Shown: positions 1-9,468, counted from the stretch's first letter. The stretch: 64,000 nucleotides of DNA from Bacteroides sedimenti (GCF_040365225.1 NZ_AP028055.1:744001-808000), one strand, 5' to 3'. Notes: generated by a model not told the origin, from the sequence alone. Program-made: numbers and translations.

Positions 1-1
1 T

Positions 2-1105
2 GTGTATCATCTGAATATTGGTCAGCCAGACCTTCCAACTCCTAAAGCCGCGCTTGATGCGATTCGAAATATTGACCGTACAATTCTGGAATATAGTCCA
101 AGTGACGGATACAGAAGTTATCGGGAAAAACTCACACAATATTACAAGAAATTCAATATAAACCTGACGGCAGATGATATTATCATTACTACCGGCGGTT
201 CAGAAGCTGTGTTGTTTGCCTTTATGTCCTGCCTGAATCCGGGAGATGAAATTATAGTTCCCGAACCAGCTTATGCCAACTACATGGCCTTTGCTATATC
301 TGCTGGAGCAGTAATACGCACGGTATCAACTACTATTGAAGAAGGTTTTTCTCTTCCTAAAGTTGAAAAGTTCGAAGAACTTATTAATGAAAGGACAAAA
401 GGAATTTTGATTTGTAATCCGAATAACCCAACTGGGTATTTGTATACTCGTAAAGAGATGAATCAGATAAGAGACATGGTTAAGAAATATGATCTTTTCC
501 TTTTCTCAGATGAGGTTTACCGTGAATTTATCTACACTGGTTCTCCATATATTTCGGCCTGTCATTTGGAAGGAATTGAAAACAATGTAGTTCTGATTGA
601 TTCGGTTTCTAAAAGATACTCTGAATGCGGTATTCGTATTGGGGCTCTGATCACAAAGAATAAAGAGGTTCGTAATGCCGTAATGAAATTCTGTCAGGCA
701 CGTTTAAGCCCTCCGCTCATCGGTCAGATTGCTGCTGAGGCTTCTCTGGATGCTCCCGAAGATTATTTCAGAGAGAACTATGACGAATATGTTGAACGCC
801 GTAAATGTTTGATTGACGGACTGAATAAAATTCCGGGTGTCTATTCACCAATTCCAATGGGTGCCTTTTACACGGTAGCCAAACTTCCGGTCGATGACTC
901 AGATAAGTTCTGTGCATGGTGTCTTTCCGATTTCCAGTACGAAGGAGAAACTGTGTTCATGGCTCCGGCTTCTGGTTTCTATACTACACCGGGTGCAGGA
1001 TACAATGAAGTGCGTATTGCGTACGTATTGAAAAAAGAAGATCTCACTCGGGCTCTTTTTATTCTGGGTAAAGCACTTGAAGCCTATCCGGGAAGAGTTG
1101 ATTAA
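2..1105 (+). CDS. PLP-dependent aminotransferase, class I/II (5' end cut)
   Basis: This is an aspartate-aminotransferase-fold enzyme that transfers amino groups through pyridoxal phosphate; the substrate cannot be read from the sequence. Numbered from the first visible residue, it shows NPNNPTG at 139-145, the cofactor-contacting SDEVYREF at 169-176 and the Schiff-base lysine K204 in SVSKRYSECGIRIG. The visible part starts inside the usual N-terminal VYHLNIGQPDLPTP segment, so the true start lies upstream of the window and roughly 25-35 residues are missing. Its stop codon overlaps the ATG of the acyltransferase gene (TAATG), which suggests translational coupling. Family assignment is secure; the specific reaction is not known. 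Confidence 0.9.
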   Translation: MYHLNIGQPDLPTPKAALDAIRNIDRTILEYSPSDGYRSYREKLTQYYKKFNINLTADDIIITTGGSEAVLFAFMSCLNPGDEIIVPEPAYANYMAFAISAGAVIRTVSTTIEEGFSLPKVEKFEELINERTKGILICNPNNPTGYLYTRKEMNQIRDMVKKYDLFLFSDEVYREFIYTGSPYISACHLEGIENNVVLIDSVSKRYSECGIRIGALITKNKEVRNAVMKFCQARLSPPLIGQIAAEASLDAPEDYFRENYDEYVERRKCLIDGLNKIPGVYSPIPMGAFYTVAKLPVDDSDKFCAWCLSDFQYEGETVFMAPASGFYTTPGAGYNEVRIAYVLKKEDLTRALFILGKALEAYPGRVD

Positions 1106-2100
1106 TGTACTCCATGAAGCAGTATGATTACATAACGCTTTCCAAAGCTCTAGGTATTATATTGGTCGTAGTCGGTCATTTTACTTCAACAGTATACATG
1201 CCCGCATATTATATTGAAATGAAGAACCTGATTTTTTCATTTCATATGCCTTTATTCATGGTTTTGTCCGGCTTTCTGTTTCAGATGTCTTTGCGAAGTA
1301 AGCCGGACAAAATTTCTTTGCTCCCTTTCCTGAAGAAGAAGTTCAACCGTCTGATGGTTCCCTATTTCTTTATTTCTGCTCTAATAGCCTTGCTGAATTT
1401 TGCTTTAGGTTTTTTTATGCCGGTTAAAAGATCGGTAGATTGGCGCTATCTGGTTGAAATTCTGTATACAAACGTAGGAGGTTCGGCTGTGTTTCTTTGG
1501 TTTGTTTATACCTTGTTTGTGATATTCGCGATTTCTATTCTTTGCATGAGAAGCAAAGGAGGCATATTCATATTGGGAACACTTTCGCTCTTGCTGTATT
1601 TTATTCCATTGCCGCAAATCTTCTATTTATCATTTGTACATTCATTCATTGTTTATTTCTGGGGGGGGATGCTACTCTTTTTGTTGACCGACCGGCCGAA
1701 GAAGCATTACTCGGTTAGCTATTCGCTTATAGCTTTGCTGGTATTGGTTCTTGCCTATCTGATAAGAGAATCGGTACCTGTTGGTTTTACGAAACAGATT
1801 TTAAATCTGATATGTGGTTTTGCCGGGAGTTACATGGTTATTTGCGTGGCTTATATCTCTCAGGATAAAAGCAAATGGCTGATGGCATTAGGTAAATACA
1901 GTGCCTATATCTATTTGCTTCACATGGCAGGAGTCTATATGGTGCGTGTTGTTTTTGAAAAAATTGTTATTTTTACACCTGTATGTTACGGTATTGCTTT
2001 AGTGGCTGCTGTGATTGCTGGTCTGCTGATTCCTTTATTGGTAACAAAGAATATTATCTACAGGAATAAAGCGCTAACCTTTTTAATGGGAGGAAAATAA
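1105..2100 (+). CDS. Membrane acyltransferase, acyltransferase-3 family
   Basis: A multi-pass inner-membrane protein of 331 residues. The N-terminal YDYITLSKALGIILVVVGH resembles the opening of acyltransferase-3 proteins, where the histidine after the first membrane helix is the expected catalytic residue, followed by about nine further hydrophobic segments. Such enzymes O-acylate surface glycans or exported small molecules; the acceptor here is unknown. It starts on the last base of the aminotransferase stop codon and ends 2 bp before the LolE-like gene, so the three genes are probably co-transcribed. A second ATG three codons in (position 1114) is an equally possible start. The gene contains a run of eight G residues at 1661-1668, a possible slippage site. 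Confidence 0.82.
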   Translation: MYSMKQYDYITLSKALGIILVVVGHFTSTVYMPAYYIEMKNLIFSFHMPLFMVLSGFLFQMSLRSKPDKISLLPFLKKKFNRLMVPYFFISALIALLNFALGFFMPVKRSVDWRYLVEILYTNVGGSAVFLWFVYTLFVIFAISILCMRSKGGIFILGTLSLLLYFIPLPQIFYLSFVHSFIVYFWGGMLLFLLTDRPKKHYSVSYSLIALLVLVLAYLIRESVPVGFTKQILNLICGFAGSYMVICVAYISQDKSKWLMALGKYSAYIYLLHMAGVYMVRVVFEKIVIFTPVCYGIALVAAVIAGLLIPLLVTKNIIYRNKALTFLMGGK

Positions 2101-2102
2101 AT

Positions 2103-3347
2103 ATGAATTTTGCACTCTACGTTGCCCGAAGAATATACTCCGGAAAAGAAGCAGGAAAACAAGTTTCAAAACCGGCTATCCGTATAGCTATGCTTGGCAT
2201 TGCAATTGGTTTGGCGGTAATGATTGTTTCGGTGGCTGTGGTTATTGGTTTTAAAAATGAAATCAGAAGCAAAGTTGTAGGCTTTGGTTCTCATATTCAA
2301 ATTAGTAACTTTGACTCTTCTCTTTCTTATGAAACTCGTCCGGTAGTCACCAATGATAGTATCATGAAGGTAATCTCTTCTTTGCAAGGAGTGAAGCATG
2401 TGCAACGTTTCTCTACTAAGCCTGGAATGATAAAGACAAATAATGCATTCCAGGGAATGGTATTGAAAGGAGTTGGGCAGGAATTCGACCCGACTTTCTT
2501 CCGAAAACATCTTCTCGAAGGTGAGATACCCTCATTCTCGGACTCTTCTTCCTCTAATGAAGTGCTTATTTCGAAATCTTTGGCAAACAAACTACGTTTA
2601 AAGCTGGGAGATAAGATTCTTACTTATTTTATTCAAAGTGAAGTAAGGGCAAGAAAACTCACTGTTAAAGGTATCTATCAAACAAATTTCTCAGAATACG
2701 ATAATCTGTTCTTGTTGACGGATATTCACACGGTAAATCGGCTTAATCACTGGGACCCCGTACAGTCTACAGGTTTGGAGATTCAGGTGAAAAACTATGA
2801 TGAATTAAATAAGGTTGCTCAAGAAATCTATGGGCATGTAGACAAACAGGTTGATAAATATGGAGGGGTTTATTATGTTCAGACCATAGAGGAGCTGAAT
2901 CCTTCCGTTTTTGCCTGGCTAGGATTGTTGGATATGAATGTTTGGGTGATACTTATTTTAATGATAGGAGTAGCTGGTTTTACAATGATTTCCGGGTTGC
3001 TGATTATTATTTTGGAAAGGACCAACATGATTGGTATTCTGAAAGCTCTGGGAGCAAAGAATTTTGGAATCCGTGAAATTTTTCTCTATTTCTCTGTATT
3101 TTTGATAGGGAAGGGGATGTTATGGGGAAACATTGTTGGCTTACTTTTCTGTTTCATACAATCTAAATTTCAGATTTTCAAACTAAATCCGGAGACATAC
3201 TACATTGACCACGTACCGGTGGAATTCAACATCTGGTTGTTTCTTTTGTTGAATATCGGGACATTTATTGTTTCAGTGTTGATGCTACTGGGCCCATCTT
3301 ATCTTATTTCCAGGATTCATCCTGCCAAGTCTATTCAGTTTGAATAA
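2103..3347 (+). CDS. LolC/LolE-like lipoprotein-releasing ABC permease
   Basis: A 414-residue permease of the FtsX/LolCE family. One membrane helix lies at about residues 27-50, then a large periplasmic domain (about 51-275), then three helices near the C terminus (about 278-302, 325-350, 378-400). The cytoplasmic segment ERTNMIGILKALGA after the second helix is the conserved coupling region that contacts the ATPase. In the Lol system this kind of protein extracts lipoproteins from the inner membrane for transfer to the outer membrane. The matching ATPase (LolD) is not adjacent; the FtsE-like ATPase at 7268-8059 lies on the other strand in another operon. Family call is firm; the LolE role is inferred. 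Confidence 0.85.
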   Translation: MNFALYVARRIYSGKEAGKQVSKPAIRIAMLGIAIGLAVMIVSVAVVIGFKNEIRSKVVGFGSHIQISNFDSSLSYETRPVVTNDSIMKVISSLQGVKHVQRFSTKPGMIKTNNAFQGMVLKGVGQEFDPTFFRKHLLEGEIPSFSDSSSSNEVLISKSLANKLRLKLGDKILTYFIQSEVRARKLTVKGIYQTNFSEYDNLFLLTDIHTVNRLNHWDPVQSTGLEIQVKNYDELNKVAQEIYGHVDKQVDKYGGVYYVQTIEELNPSVFAWLGLLDMNVWVILILMIGVAGFTMISGLLIIILERTNMIGILKALGAKNFGIREIFLYFSVFLIGKGMLWGNIVGLLFCFIQSKFQIFKLNPETYYIDHVPVEFNIWLFLLLNIGTFIVSVLMLLGPSYLISRIHPAKSIQFE

Positions 3348-3413
3348 ATAAGAGTAACTGATAATTTATTACTTTATGACTTAGGAAATAGATTTCCTAT
3401 CCCTTGTGTTAGG

Positions 3414-4583
3414 CTATCTTCTCATAAAGTCGCCTTTTCCTCTGAACCTTCTGTATAATTTGAACTTCAGAATATCGATGGGTTGAATGACATCGAACAG
3501 AGGAAGGGTGAAATAGTATCTCTTTTCATTCATTTCAGATGCAGTACGATTTATGATGACCATCTGCATTACATAACGTAGTACATATGCCAGAATTGCA
3601 ATTCCTAATATCAACCATTGCTGCATAATGATGCTGTAGGCAAGTGTTGATACACATGCTGTCAGGAAAAATAAACGTGAAGTGGTTTCGAACCCTGTTA
3701 GAAACCTTTGCATGCCATGGTAGTAACGCGAAGTAGCCAGGTAGCTCACTTTCTCTTCTTTCCAGAACTTATAGCTAATAGCAGATTCCATCCTTACAAT
3801 AGCCCCGGGTGATGTCTCAACTTTCGTATTGAATGGAGTTGCTACCTCATTGATAAACAAATCATCATCACCACGTTGCAGATTCAGGTGTGATGAGAAT
3901 CCTTTATTCTTAAAAAACAACTCTTTCCGATAAGCCATGTTTCGTCCAATTCCCATAAAAGGCTTATCAAGCAGGGCAAATCCCAAATAACGGATGGACA
4001 TTAGCAGGTTGGTGAAAGCAGCTTTTCGCTGAAACCACCCTTTACCTTGCTCGTATCCGCTGTATCCAAGTACAATATCTGTACTCGGGGTAAAGTTTCG
4101 TGCCATTAATTTTAACCAGTCTCTGCTCACCGGACGACAGTTGGCTTCTGTAAATACTAGCCAGTCGTGCTTACTTGCTTTGATGCCCACTGTAAGGGCT
4201 AGTTTCTTTCGGCTGATATAGCGAGCTCCATCTGGAGTAAACGAGTGATATAAATTGCTGTATTTATCCTCAAATATAGTGAGTACATCTTCACTTTCAT
4301 CTGTCGATCCGTCGTTGACAACGATTACCTCAAAGTTTGGATAGTCCTGTTCCAAAACGGCAGGCAGAAACTTCTGTAGATTTTCCGATTCATTTCTGGC
4401 ACAAATAATAACTGATACCGGGGGATATTTATCCTCATATATTAAATCTCCTTCTTTTTCGGCTTTATTGTGAATGTGTAATTGATTGTAAAGTGTGAAG
4501 TAGTAAATTGCCTGAATAATAAGAAGCAAACCAATGGTTGCCAGTAAAATAATTTCGACTATGTTGAATGCCAGTAAATCCAT
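3414..4583 (-). CDS. Membrane-associated family 2 glycosyltransferase
   Basis: A 389-residue GT2 protein. An N-terminal membrane anchor (about residues 5-30) is followed by a GT-A domain beginning PPVSVIICARNESENL and VIVVNDGSTDES (nucleotide-sugar site), a TEANCRP segment in place of the usual DxD, an acidic RGDDDLF motif, and two or three hydrophobic helices near the C terminus. It probably adds a sugar to a membrane-embedded acceptor; substrate unknown. I chose the ATG at 4583 instead of the longer reading from 4619 because a TAnnTTTG promoter element lies at 4609-4616, which would put the longer start upstream of transcription. The gene stands alone: 131 bp and a strong terminator separate it from lysA. 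Confidence 0.85.
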   Translation of the reverse strand: MDLLAFNIVEIILLATIGLLLIIQAIYYFTLYNQLHIHNKAEKEGDLIYEDKYPPVSVIICARNESENLQKFLPAVLEQDYPNFEVIVVNDGSTDESEDVLTIFEDKYSNLYHSFTPDGARYISRKKLALTVGIKASKHDWLVFTEANCRPVSRDWLKLMARNFTPSTDIVLGYSGYEQGKGWFQRKAAFTNLLMSIRYLGFALLDKPFMGIGRNMAYRKELFFKNKGFSSHLNLQRGDDDLFINEVATPFNTKVETSPGAIVRMESAISYKFWKEEKVSYLATSRYYHGMQRFLTGFETTSRLFFLTACVSTLAYSIIMQQWLILGIAILAYVLRYVMQMVIINRTASEMNEKRYYFTLPLFDVIQPIDILKFKLYRRFRGKGDFMRR

Positions 4584-4608
4584 TTCTTGATATCTTTTTT
4601 TGTTGTTG

Positions 4609-4616
4609 CAAAAGTA
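4609..4616 (-). promoter_or_regulatory. -7 promoter element of the glycosyltransferase gene
   Basis: On the minus strand this reads TACTTTTG, matching the Bacteroides -7 consensus TAnnTTTG, about 26 bp upstream of the chosen ATG. No clear -33 TTTG is seen. Confidence 0.5.
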
Positions 4617-4698
4617 CACTAAATATTGGAATTACTATGAATACAATTCAGTTTTTGATGCAGAGAATTTCCGTCAATTACAATCTGGCGATTCTATA

Positions 4699-4739
4699 AA
4701 AAAGTAAAAGGATGACTTTTGGTCATCCTTTTACTTTTA
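4699..4739 (-). terminator. Terminator of the purU-his-lys operon
   Basis: A perfect 16-bp stem (AAAGTAAAAGGATGAC with its complement) around a 5-base loop, followed on the minus strand by a T run, 12 bp after the lysA stop. Confidence 0.9.
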
Positions 4740-4750
4740 TAATCATTTTA

Positions 4751-5911
4751 TCACATCAGTTCATCAGATGTATAGCCTTTTGGAAGTTCTCTGCAATTGT
4801 ATCCAGAAGCCATTATCTCTCCATATGCACCGGCCGAACGAAGAGCCAAAAGGTCTCCGCGCTTAACCTTGTTGAGGTCGAAAGCTTTTCCAAATACATC
4901 AGACGACTCACAAATAGGACCTACTACATCGTATTTTTCCACAGGTTCTTCCGATGTAATATTCTCTATCTTATGATAAGCCTGATAAAGAGCCGGGCGA
5001 ATCAAGTCTGTCATACCACCATCCAGAATAGCGAATTGTTTGTTTGCACCTTGTTTAACATACAACACCTTGCTGATTAAGCTACCGCATTGGCCAACAA
5101 TTGAGCGTCCAAGTTCAAAATGCAATGTTTGTGATGGTTGCAATTTCAGATGCTTGTGGAATGTGGCAAAGTAAGCTGCAAAATCAGGAATCGGTTGTTT
5201 GTTTGGGTGTTGGTAATCAATCCCAAGTCCTCCACCTACATTTATGTGCTCAACAATAATGCGGCGGTTGGATAACCTCTCTTGTATTTCGTTTACACGA
5301 TTACATAATCCTACAAAGTCGCCCATATCAAGGATTTGAGAACCAATATGGAAATGCAATCCTACCAGTTTTACATTAGGTAATGCATTTACCCTGTCTA
5401 TTACATCGTCTAGGTCGTCCAGATTGATACCAAATTTGTTTTCTTTCAGACCGGTAGTAATATTGGCATGAGTATGTGCTCCTACGTTGGGATTGATTCG
5501 CAGAGCCACTGATGCAACTTTTCCTTTTGCACCAGCCAGTTCGTTGATAACCTCCAGTTCGGGTATGGATTCTACGTTGAAGCAGAAGATTCCGTAATCC
5601 AAACCGAGATTGATTTCCCAATCAGCTTTTCCAACACCTGCAAAAACGATTTTAGATGCAGGGAAGCCTGCTTTGATTGCAGCTCGGATTTCTCCACCGC
5701 TAACACAGTCGGCACCAAGGTAGTTCTCTCTGATTATAGAAAGAACTTTAGGATTAGCATTTGCCTTAACTGCATAATGAACGATGTAATTGCCATATCT
5801 CTTAGCCTCGTTATTTACACACTCAAGCGTATCCCTTAATATTTTGGTATCGTAAAAATAGAAAGGCGTTTCTAACTCGCGAAATTTATTAATTGGGAAA
5901 TTTCCTTTCAT
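4751..5911 (-). CDS. lysA: Diaminopimelate decarboxylase
   Basis: Decarboxylates meso-diaminopimelate to L-lysine, the last step of lysine synthesis. The 386-residue protein has the alanine-racemase-type TIM barrel with the PLP lysine K49 in VHYAVKANANP, the LVGLHFHIGSQI and NVGGGLGIDY phosphate-binding stretches, and the catalytic cysteine C334 in VGPICESSDVF near the C-terminal beta domain. Length is a little short for the family (about 400-420), mostly at the N terminus, but all key residues are present. It is the last gene of the long minus-strand operon, 12 bp after lysC. Pairing of the first and last enzymes of the aspartate-to-lysine route fits joint control. Confidence 0.95.
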   Translation of the reverse strand: MKGNFPINKFRELETPFYFYDTKILRDTLECVNNEAKRYGNYIVHYAVKANANPKVLSIIRENYLGADCVSGGEIRAAIKAGFPASKIVFAGVGKADWEINLGLDYGIFCFNVESIPELEVINELAGAKGKVASVALRINPNVGAHTHANITTGLKENKFGINLDDLDDVIDRVNALPNVKLVGLHFHIGSQILDMGDFVGLCNRVNEIQERLSNRRIIVEHINVGGGLGIDYQHPNKQPIPDFAAYFATFHKHLKLQPSQTLHFELGRSIVGQCGSLISKVLYVKQGANKQFAILDGGMTDLIRPALYQAYHKIENITSEEPVEKYDVVGPICESSDVFGKAFDLNKVKRGDLLALRSAGAYGEIMASGYNCRELPKGYTSDELM

Positions 5912-5923
5912 ATTCCAACTCTC

Positions 5924-7243
5924 TTATTTGTTATTAAACAGTAGATCGCTAAGTGACTGCAAAGCAGCTTTTTTGTCTGATTCCTTGATGAGAAACGAAA
6001 TATTGTAATTGCTCCCACCATAAGAAATCATACGAACAGGAATATTGCGCATTGCATCAAGTGCAATTGCCTCGAATCCTACATTTTCCCATTTTAAGTC
6101 ACCCACAACACAGATAATACACATATCCTGATCAACTGTTACAGTACCATATTTCTTCAGGTCGTCCAGAATTTCGGGTAAATGTTTTGTGTTGTCGATT
6201 GAAACTGAAACTCCTACTTCAGAAGTACACACCATGTCGATAGAAGTCTGGTAGCTTTCGAATATTTCGAACACCTTTCTAAGGAATCCGTGTGCCAATA
6301 GCATGCGGCTTGATTTGATCTTGATAGCAGTGATATTATCTTTTGCAGCAACGGCCTTGATTTTATCTTTTTCTGTTTCGTTTGAGATAAGCGTACCTGG
6401 AGCTGTTGGTTCCATGGTGTTTAGCAGACGAACCGGAATATTTGCATATTTTGCCGGCTGAACACATGTAGGGTGAAGAATCTTTGCACCAAAATAAGCC
6501 AATTCGGCTGCTTCTTCAAAATGAAGCTGGCGAACCGGAGCTGTTTTGTCAACAATGCGAGGATCGTTGTTGTGAAGTCCGTCGATATCTGTCCAGATCT
6601 GAATCTCGGCAGCATTTACGGCAGCACCAATCAATGAAGCGGTATAGTCGCTACCACCACGTTGTAGGTTATCAATTTCACCATAAGCATTGCGGCAGAT
6701 GAATCCTTGAGTGATGTAAATTTCAGCATCAGGATAAAGCTCTAACTGAACCGCAAGCTTTTCTTTGATGTATTTAGGGTCTGGTTCAGCGTTTTTGTCT
6801 GTACGCATAAACTCGAGTGCCGGAAGTAAAACCGATTTTACGCCACATTCGCAAAGGTAGTTGTTTACCATTGCAGTGGAAATCAGTTCTCCCTGTGCAA
6901 GAACCACTTTCTCTTCGAAGAGTGTAAACAGATCTTTGGTGTAAGAACGAATGTAATCAAAATGTGATTTAATGATTTCCAGCCCTTTCTGTTTATACTC
7001 ATCTGTAGAATAGAGCTCATCAACATGTTTTTTATATTTCTTTTCTAATTCGTTGATGATTTCATTGGCACCATCAGGATTCTTTTTGTATAAGTAATCC
7101 GAAATTTCGACTAATGTGTTTGTTGTGCCCGACATCGCTGAAAGCACTACAATCTTCTTTTCACCATCGGTAATTAATTTGGCAACCTCTTTCATCCGTT
7201 CGGCAGAACCAACGGAAGTACCTCCAAACTTTAAAACTTTCAT
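5924..7243 (-). CDS. lysC: Aspartate kinase (monofunctional)
   Basis: Phosphorylates L-aspartate, the first step toward lysine, threonine and methionine. The 439-residue protein opens with the nucleotide-binding KFGGTSVGSAERM (5-17), has the aspartate-binding QRGGSDYTASLIGAA and WTDIDGLHNNDPRIV stretches, and ends in two ACT-type domains (about 300-439) that normally carry lysine or threonine feedback control. There is no homoserine dehydrogenase domain, unlike ThrA-type fusions. It sits 24 bp after the ABC ATPase gene and 12 bp before lysA in the same operon. Whether it is lysine- or threonine-sensitive cannot be told from the sequence alone. Confidence 0.95.
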   Translation of the reverse strand: MKVLKFGGTSVGSAERMKEVAKLITDGEKKIVVLSAMSGTTNTLVEISDYLYKKNPDGANEIINELEKKYKKHVDELYSTDEYKQKGLEIIKSHFDYIRSYTKDLFTLFEEKVVLAQGELISTAMVNNYLCECGVKSVLLPALEFMRTDKNAEPDPKYIKEKLAVQLELYPDAEIYITQGFICRNAYGEIDNLQRGGSDYTASLIGAAVNAAEIQIWTDIDGLHNNDPRIVDKTAPVRQLHFEEAAELAYFGAKILHPTCVQPAKYANIPVRLLNTMEPTAPGTLISNETEKDKIKAVAAKDNITAIKIKSSRMLLAHGFLRKVFEIFESYQTSIDMVCTSEVGVSVSIDNTKHLPEILDDLKKYGTVTVDQDMCIICVVGDLKWENVGFEAIALDAMRNIPVRMISYGGSNYNISFLIKESDKKAALQSLSDLLFNNK

Positions 7244-7267
7244 CTTCTTTACACTGTTAAATTGTTA

Positions 7268-8059
7268 TTATTCATTGTCCGCCTCTTCTTCACTTACAAA
7301 TTCGGCTTGTGAGTAAGTCGTCTCTAATGCTGACTCATTTATCTCATGTTCTTCTTTGTTCAGAGATCTTGTTTCATTATAAAATTCATGAGTAGCATCC
7401 TGTAATTCATTATTTTTGCATTTGAAAACTAAACCCGGAAATTCTTTCACTAATTGTGTATTATGAGTTGTCATGATTACAGAGGCTCCATTGCGGCTGA
7501 TGTTGTGAAGCAGCTCAACAATTTTTCGTCCCGTTTCTGCATCTAAATTACCGGTTGGTTCATCGGCTAGTATTATGGAAGGAGAGTTTAATATTGCTCT
7601 TGCAATAACAATGCGTTGTTGTTCTCCTCCAGATAGCTCATTAGGGAATCTATCCTCTTTATTTGTCATCCCAACCTGCTCAAGTACTTCATCAATGCGG
7701 TTTTTTATTTCCTGTTTATCTTTCCATCCAGTGGCACGTAATACAAATTCTAAATTTCCATTGACCGTACGGTCTGTCAACAGCTGAAAATCCTGAAAAA
7801 TGATTCCAAGTTTTCTTCTGAGTTGTGGAATATTCTTTCGCTTTATAGACTTTATATTACTTCCTAATACCTCTGCTTCCCCTGAAGCGATACTCAATTC
7901 TCCATAAATAGTCTTCAGTAAGCTGGTTTTACCTGTTCCTACTTTCCCTATTATATATAAAAAATCACCAGCATTCACTTGCATGTTCACATTTCTAAGT
8001 AAACAAGCATCCTGTTGGGCAATTTCTACATTCAGATAGTTAATGAGTGGTTCGCTCAT
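7268..8059 (-). CDS. FtsE-like ABC transporter ATP-binding protein
   Basis: A 263-residue ABC ATPase of the FtsE/LolD type. It shows Walker A GKVGTGKTS, a Q-loop FQDFQLL, the signature LSGGEQQR, Walker B IILADEPTGNLD and the switch histidine in TTHN. The core ends near residue 220; a charged, glutamate-rich tail of about 40 residues with no clear homology follows. FtsE usually works with the membrane protein FtsX in cell division and peptidoglycan hydrolase control, but no ftsX lies next to it; instead it is embedded between hisIE and lysC. The partner permease must be elsewhere. Assignment to FtsE over other small export ATPases is likely but not certain. Confidence 0.85.
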   Translation of the reverse strand: MSEPLINYLNVEIAQQDACLLRNVNMQVNAGDFLYIIGKVGTGKTSLLKTIYGELSIASGEAEVLGSNIKSIKRKNIPQLRRKLGIIFQDFQLLTDRTVNGNLEFVLRATGWKDKQEIKNRIDEVLEQVGMTNKEDRFPNELSGGEQQRIVIARAILNSPSIILADEPTGNLDAETGRKIVELLHNISRNGASVIMTTHNTQLVKEFPGLVFKCKNNELQDATHEFYNETRSLNKEEHEINESALETTYSQAEFVSEEEADNE

Positions 8060-8071
8060 ACTTATATATTT

Positions 8072-8668
8072 TTATTCTTTATGTCTTTTCTTAAGTTCTC
8101 TTGCCAGATCCTCAATCCGATATCCTTTTGAGGTAAGAAGTACAATCAGGTGATAAATTAAATCCGATGCTTCATATATAAAGCCATCCTTAGTACCGTT
8201 TGTAGCTTCAATAACTGTTTCAACAGCTTCCTCACCAACCTTCTGAGCCATACGGTTTACTCCCGATTTGAATAATGAGGTGGTGTATGACTTTTCAGGC
8301 ATCTCATCGTAACGTTTGCAGATGAAATCCTGCAGATACTTAAGAAACATGATGTCTTCCGTGTTATCTTCATTCCAGCATGTGTCCGAACCGGTGTGGC
8401 ATACAGGACCTACAGGGTTTACTTTTATCAGTAATGTATCTTTGTCACAATCTTCTTTTATGGATACGACATTGAGAAAGTTTCCGCTTTCTTCACCTTT
8501 GGTCCAAAGTCTGTTTTTGGTTCTACTGAAGAAAGTTACCTTTCCTGTTGCCAGCGTTTTTTCATAAGCATCTTTGTTCATGAATCCAAGCATCAGCACT
8601 TTTGAGGTGTAGTTATCTTGTATAATTGCCGGAATTAATCCGTCCATTTTATTAAAATCTAAATCCAT
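8072..8668 (-). CDS. hisIE: Bifunctional phosphoribosyl-AMP cyclohydrolase / phosphoribosyl-ATP pyrophosphatase
   Basis: Catalyses histidine steps 2 and 3: hydrolysis of phosphoribosyl-ATP to phosphoribosyl-AMP by the HisE half (about residues 108-198, with the GEEAVETVIEA helix and the EASDLIYHL metal-binding segment), then ring opening by the HisI half (about 1-105). HisI metal ligands are visible: C74 in DCDKD, and C90 and C97 in VCHTGSDTCW. At 198 residues it is the normal size for the fused form. It lies 34 bp after hisF and 12 bp before the ABC ATPase gene. hisG, hisD, hisC and hisB are not in the window, so the pathway genes are split between at least two loci. Confidence 0.96.
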   Translation of the reverse strand: MDLDFNKMDGLIPAIIQDNYTSKVLMLGFMNKDAYEKTLATGKVTFFSRTKNRLWTKGEESGNFLNVVSIKEDCDKDTLLIKVNPVGPVCHTGSDTCWNEDNTEDIMFLKYLQDFICKRYDEMPEKSYTTSLFKSGVNRMAQKVGEEAVETVIEATNGTKDGFIYEASDLIYHLIVLLTSKGYRIEDLARELKKRHKE

Positions 8669-8702
8669 GATATTATATATTTGTAATTCATTGTTTTTCT
8701 TG

Positions 8703-9458
8703 TCATTTCCTGACTACTATTCCTTGTGCGCAAAGATACTCTTTTAATTCGGAAATTTTGATTTCTCCGAAATGAAAAACGCTTGCCGCCAATGCCGCAT
8801 CCGATTTTCCTTGAGTGAAAGTGTCTTTAAAGTGTTCCATTTTTCCTGCTCCACCTGATGCGATGATCGGGATGGGTAATGATTCGGAGAGAAGAGCAAG
8901 GGTTTCATTTGCATATCCATTCTTCACACCGTCATGATTCATACTGGTGAACAAGATTTCGCCGGCACCACGATCGGCAGCTTCTTTTGCCCATGAAATA
9001 AGCTCTTTGTCTGTTTCAATCCGTCCTCCGTTCAAGTAGCATTTCCAAAGATTGTTTTCTTGTTTTGCGTCGATTGCCACAACACATACCTGAGAACCGA
9101 AATGTTTGGCGATATCATTTATCAATTGCGGGTTACGGATAGCTGATGAGTTGATGGAAACCTTGTCAGCTCCTGCGTTTAACAAGCGATCTACATCCTG
9201 CAACTCATTAATTCCTCCACCCACAGTGAAAGGAATGCTGATGTTTGCAGCAACCCTTTTTACAAGGTCTGTAAATGTTTTACGACCTTCGTGACTGGCT
9301 GTAATATCTAGAAATACAAGCTCATCGGCTCCTTGTTCGCTGTAGGCACGTCCAAGTTCCACCGGGTCGCCCGCTTCCCGTAAATTAACAAAGTTGGTGC
9401 CCTTTACGGTTGTTCCGTTTTTTATATCCAGGCAAGGTATTATTCTTTTTGCTAACAT
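8703..9458 (-). CDS. hisF: Imidazole glycerol phosphate synthase, cyclase subunit
   Basis: With HisH forms the enzyme that converts PRFAR and glutamine-derived ammonia into imidazole glycerol phosphate and AICAR. The 251-residue beta/alpha barrel carries both catalytic aspartates, D11 in CLDIKNG and D130 in VVAIDAK, and the two phosphate-binding loops VGGGI (79-83) and ASGGAG. It starts 10 bp after hisA and precedes hisIE, so hisH, hisA, hisF and hisIE run in order of the reactions around AICAR release. AICAR feeds purine synthesis, which makes the presence of purU at the operon head metabolically sensible. Confidence 0.97.
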   Translation of the reverse strand: MLAKRIIPCLDIKNGTTVKGTNFVNLREAGDPVELGRAYSEQGADELVFLDITASHEGRKTFTDLVKRVAANISIPFTVGGGINELQDVDRLLNAGADKVSINSSAIRNPQLINDIAKHFGSQVCVVAIDAKQENNLWKCYLNGGRIETDKELISWAKEAADRGAGEILFTSMNHDGVKNGYANETLALLSESLPIPIIASGGAGKMEHFKDTFTQGKSDAALAASVFHFGEIKISELKEYLCAQGIVVRK

Positions 9459-9468
9459 CTTTGTTGTT

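Noticed and set aside
4584..4619. Longer start of the glycosyltransferase
   Set aside because: A TAnnTTTG promoter box at 4609-4616 overlaps the extension; the ATG at 4583 directly precedes the membrane anchor.
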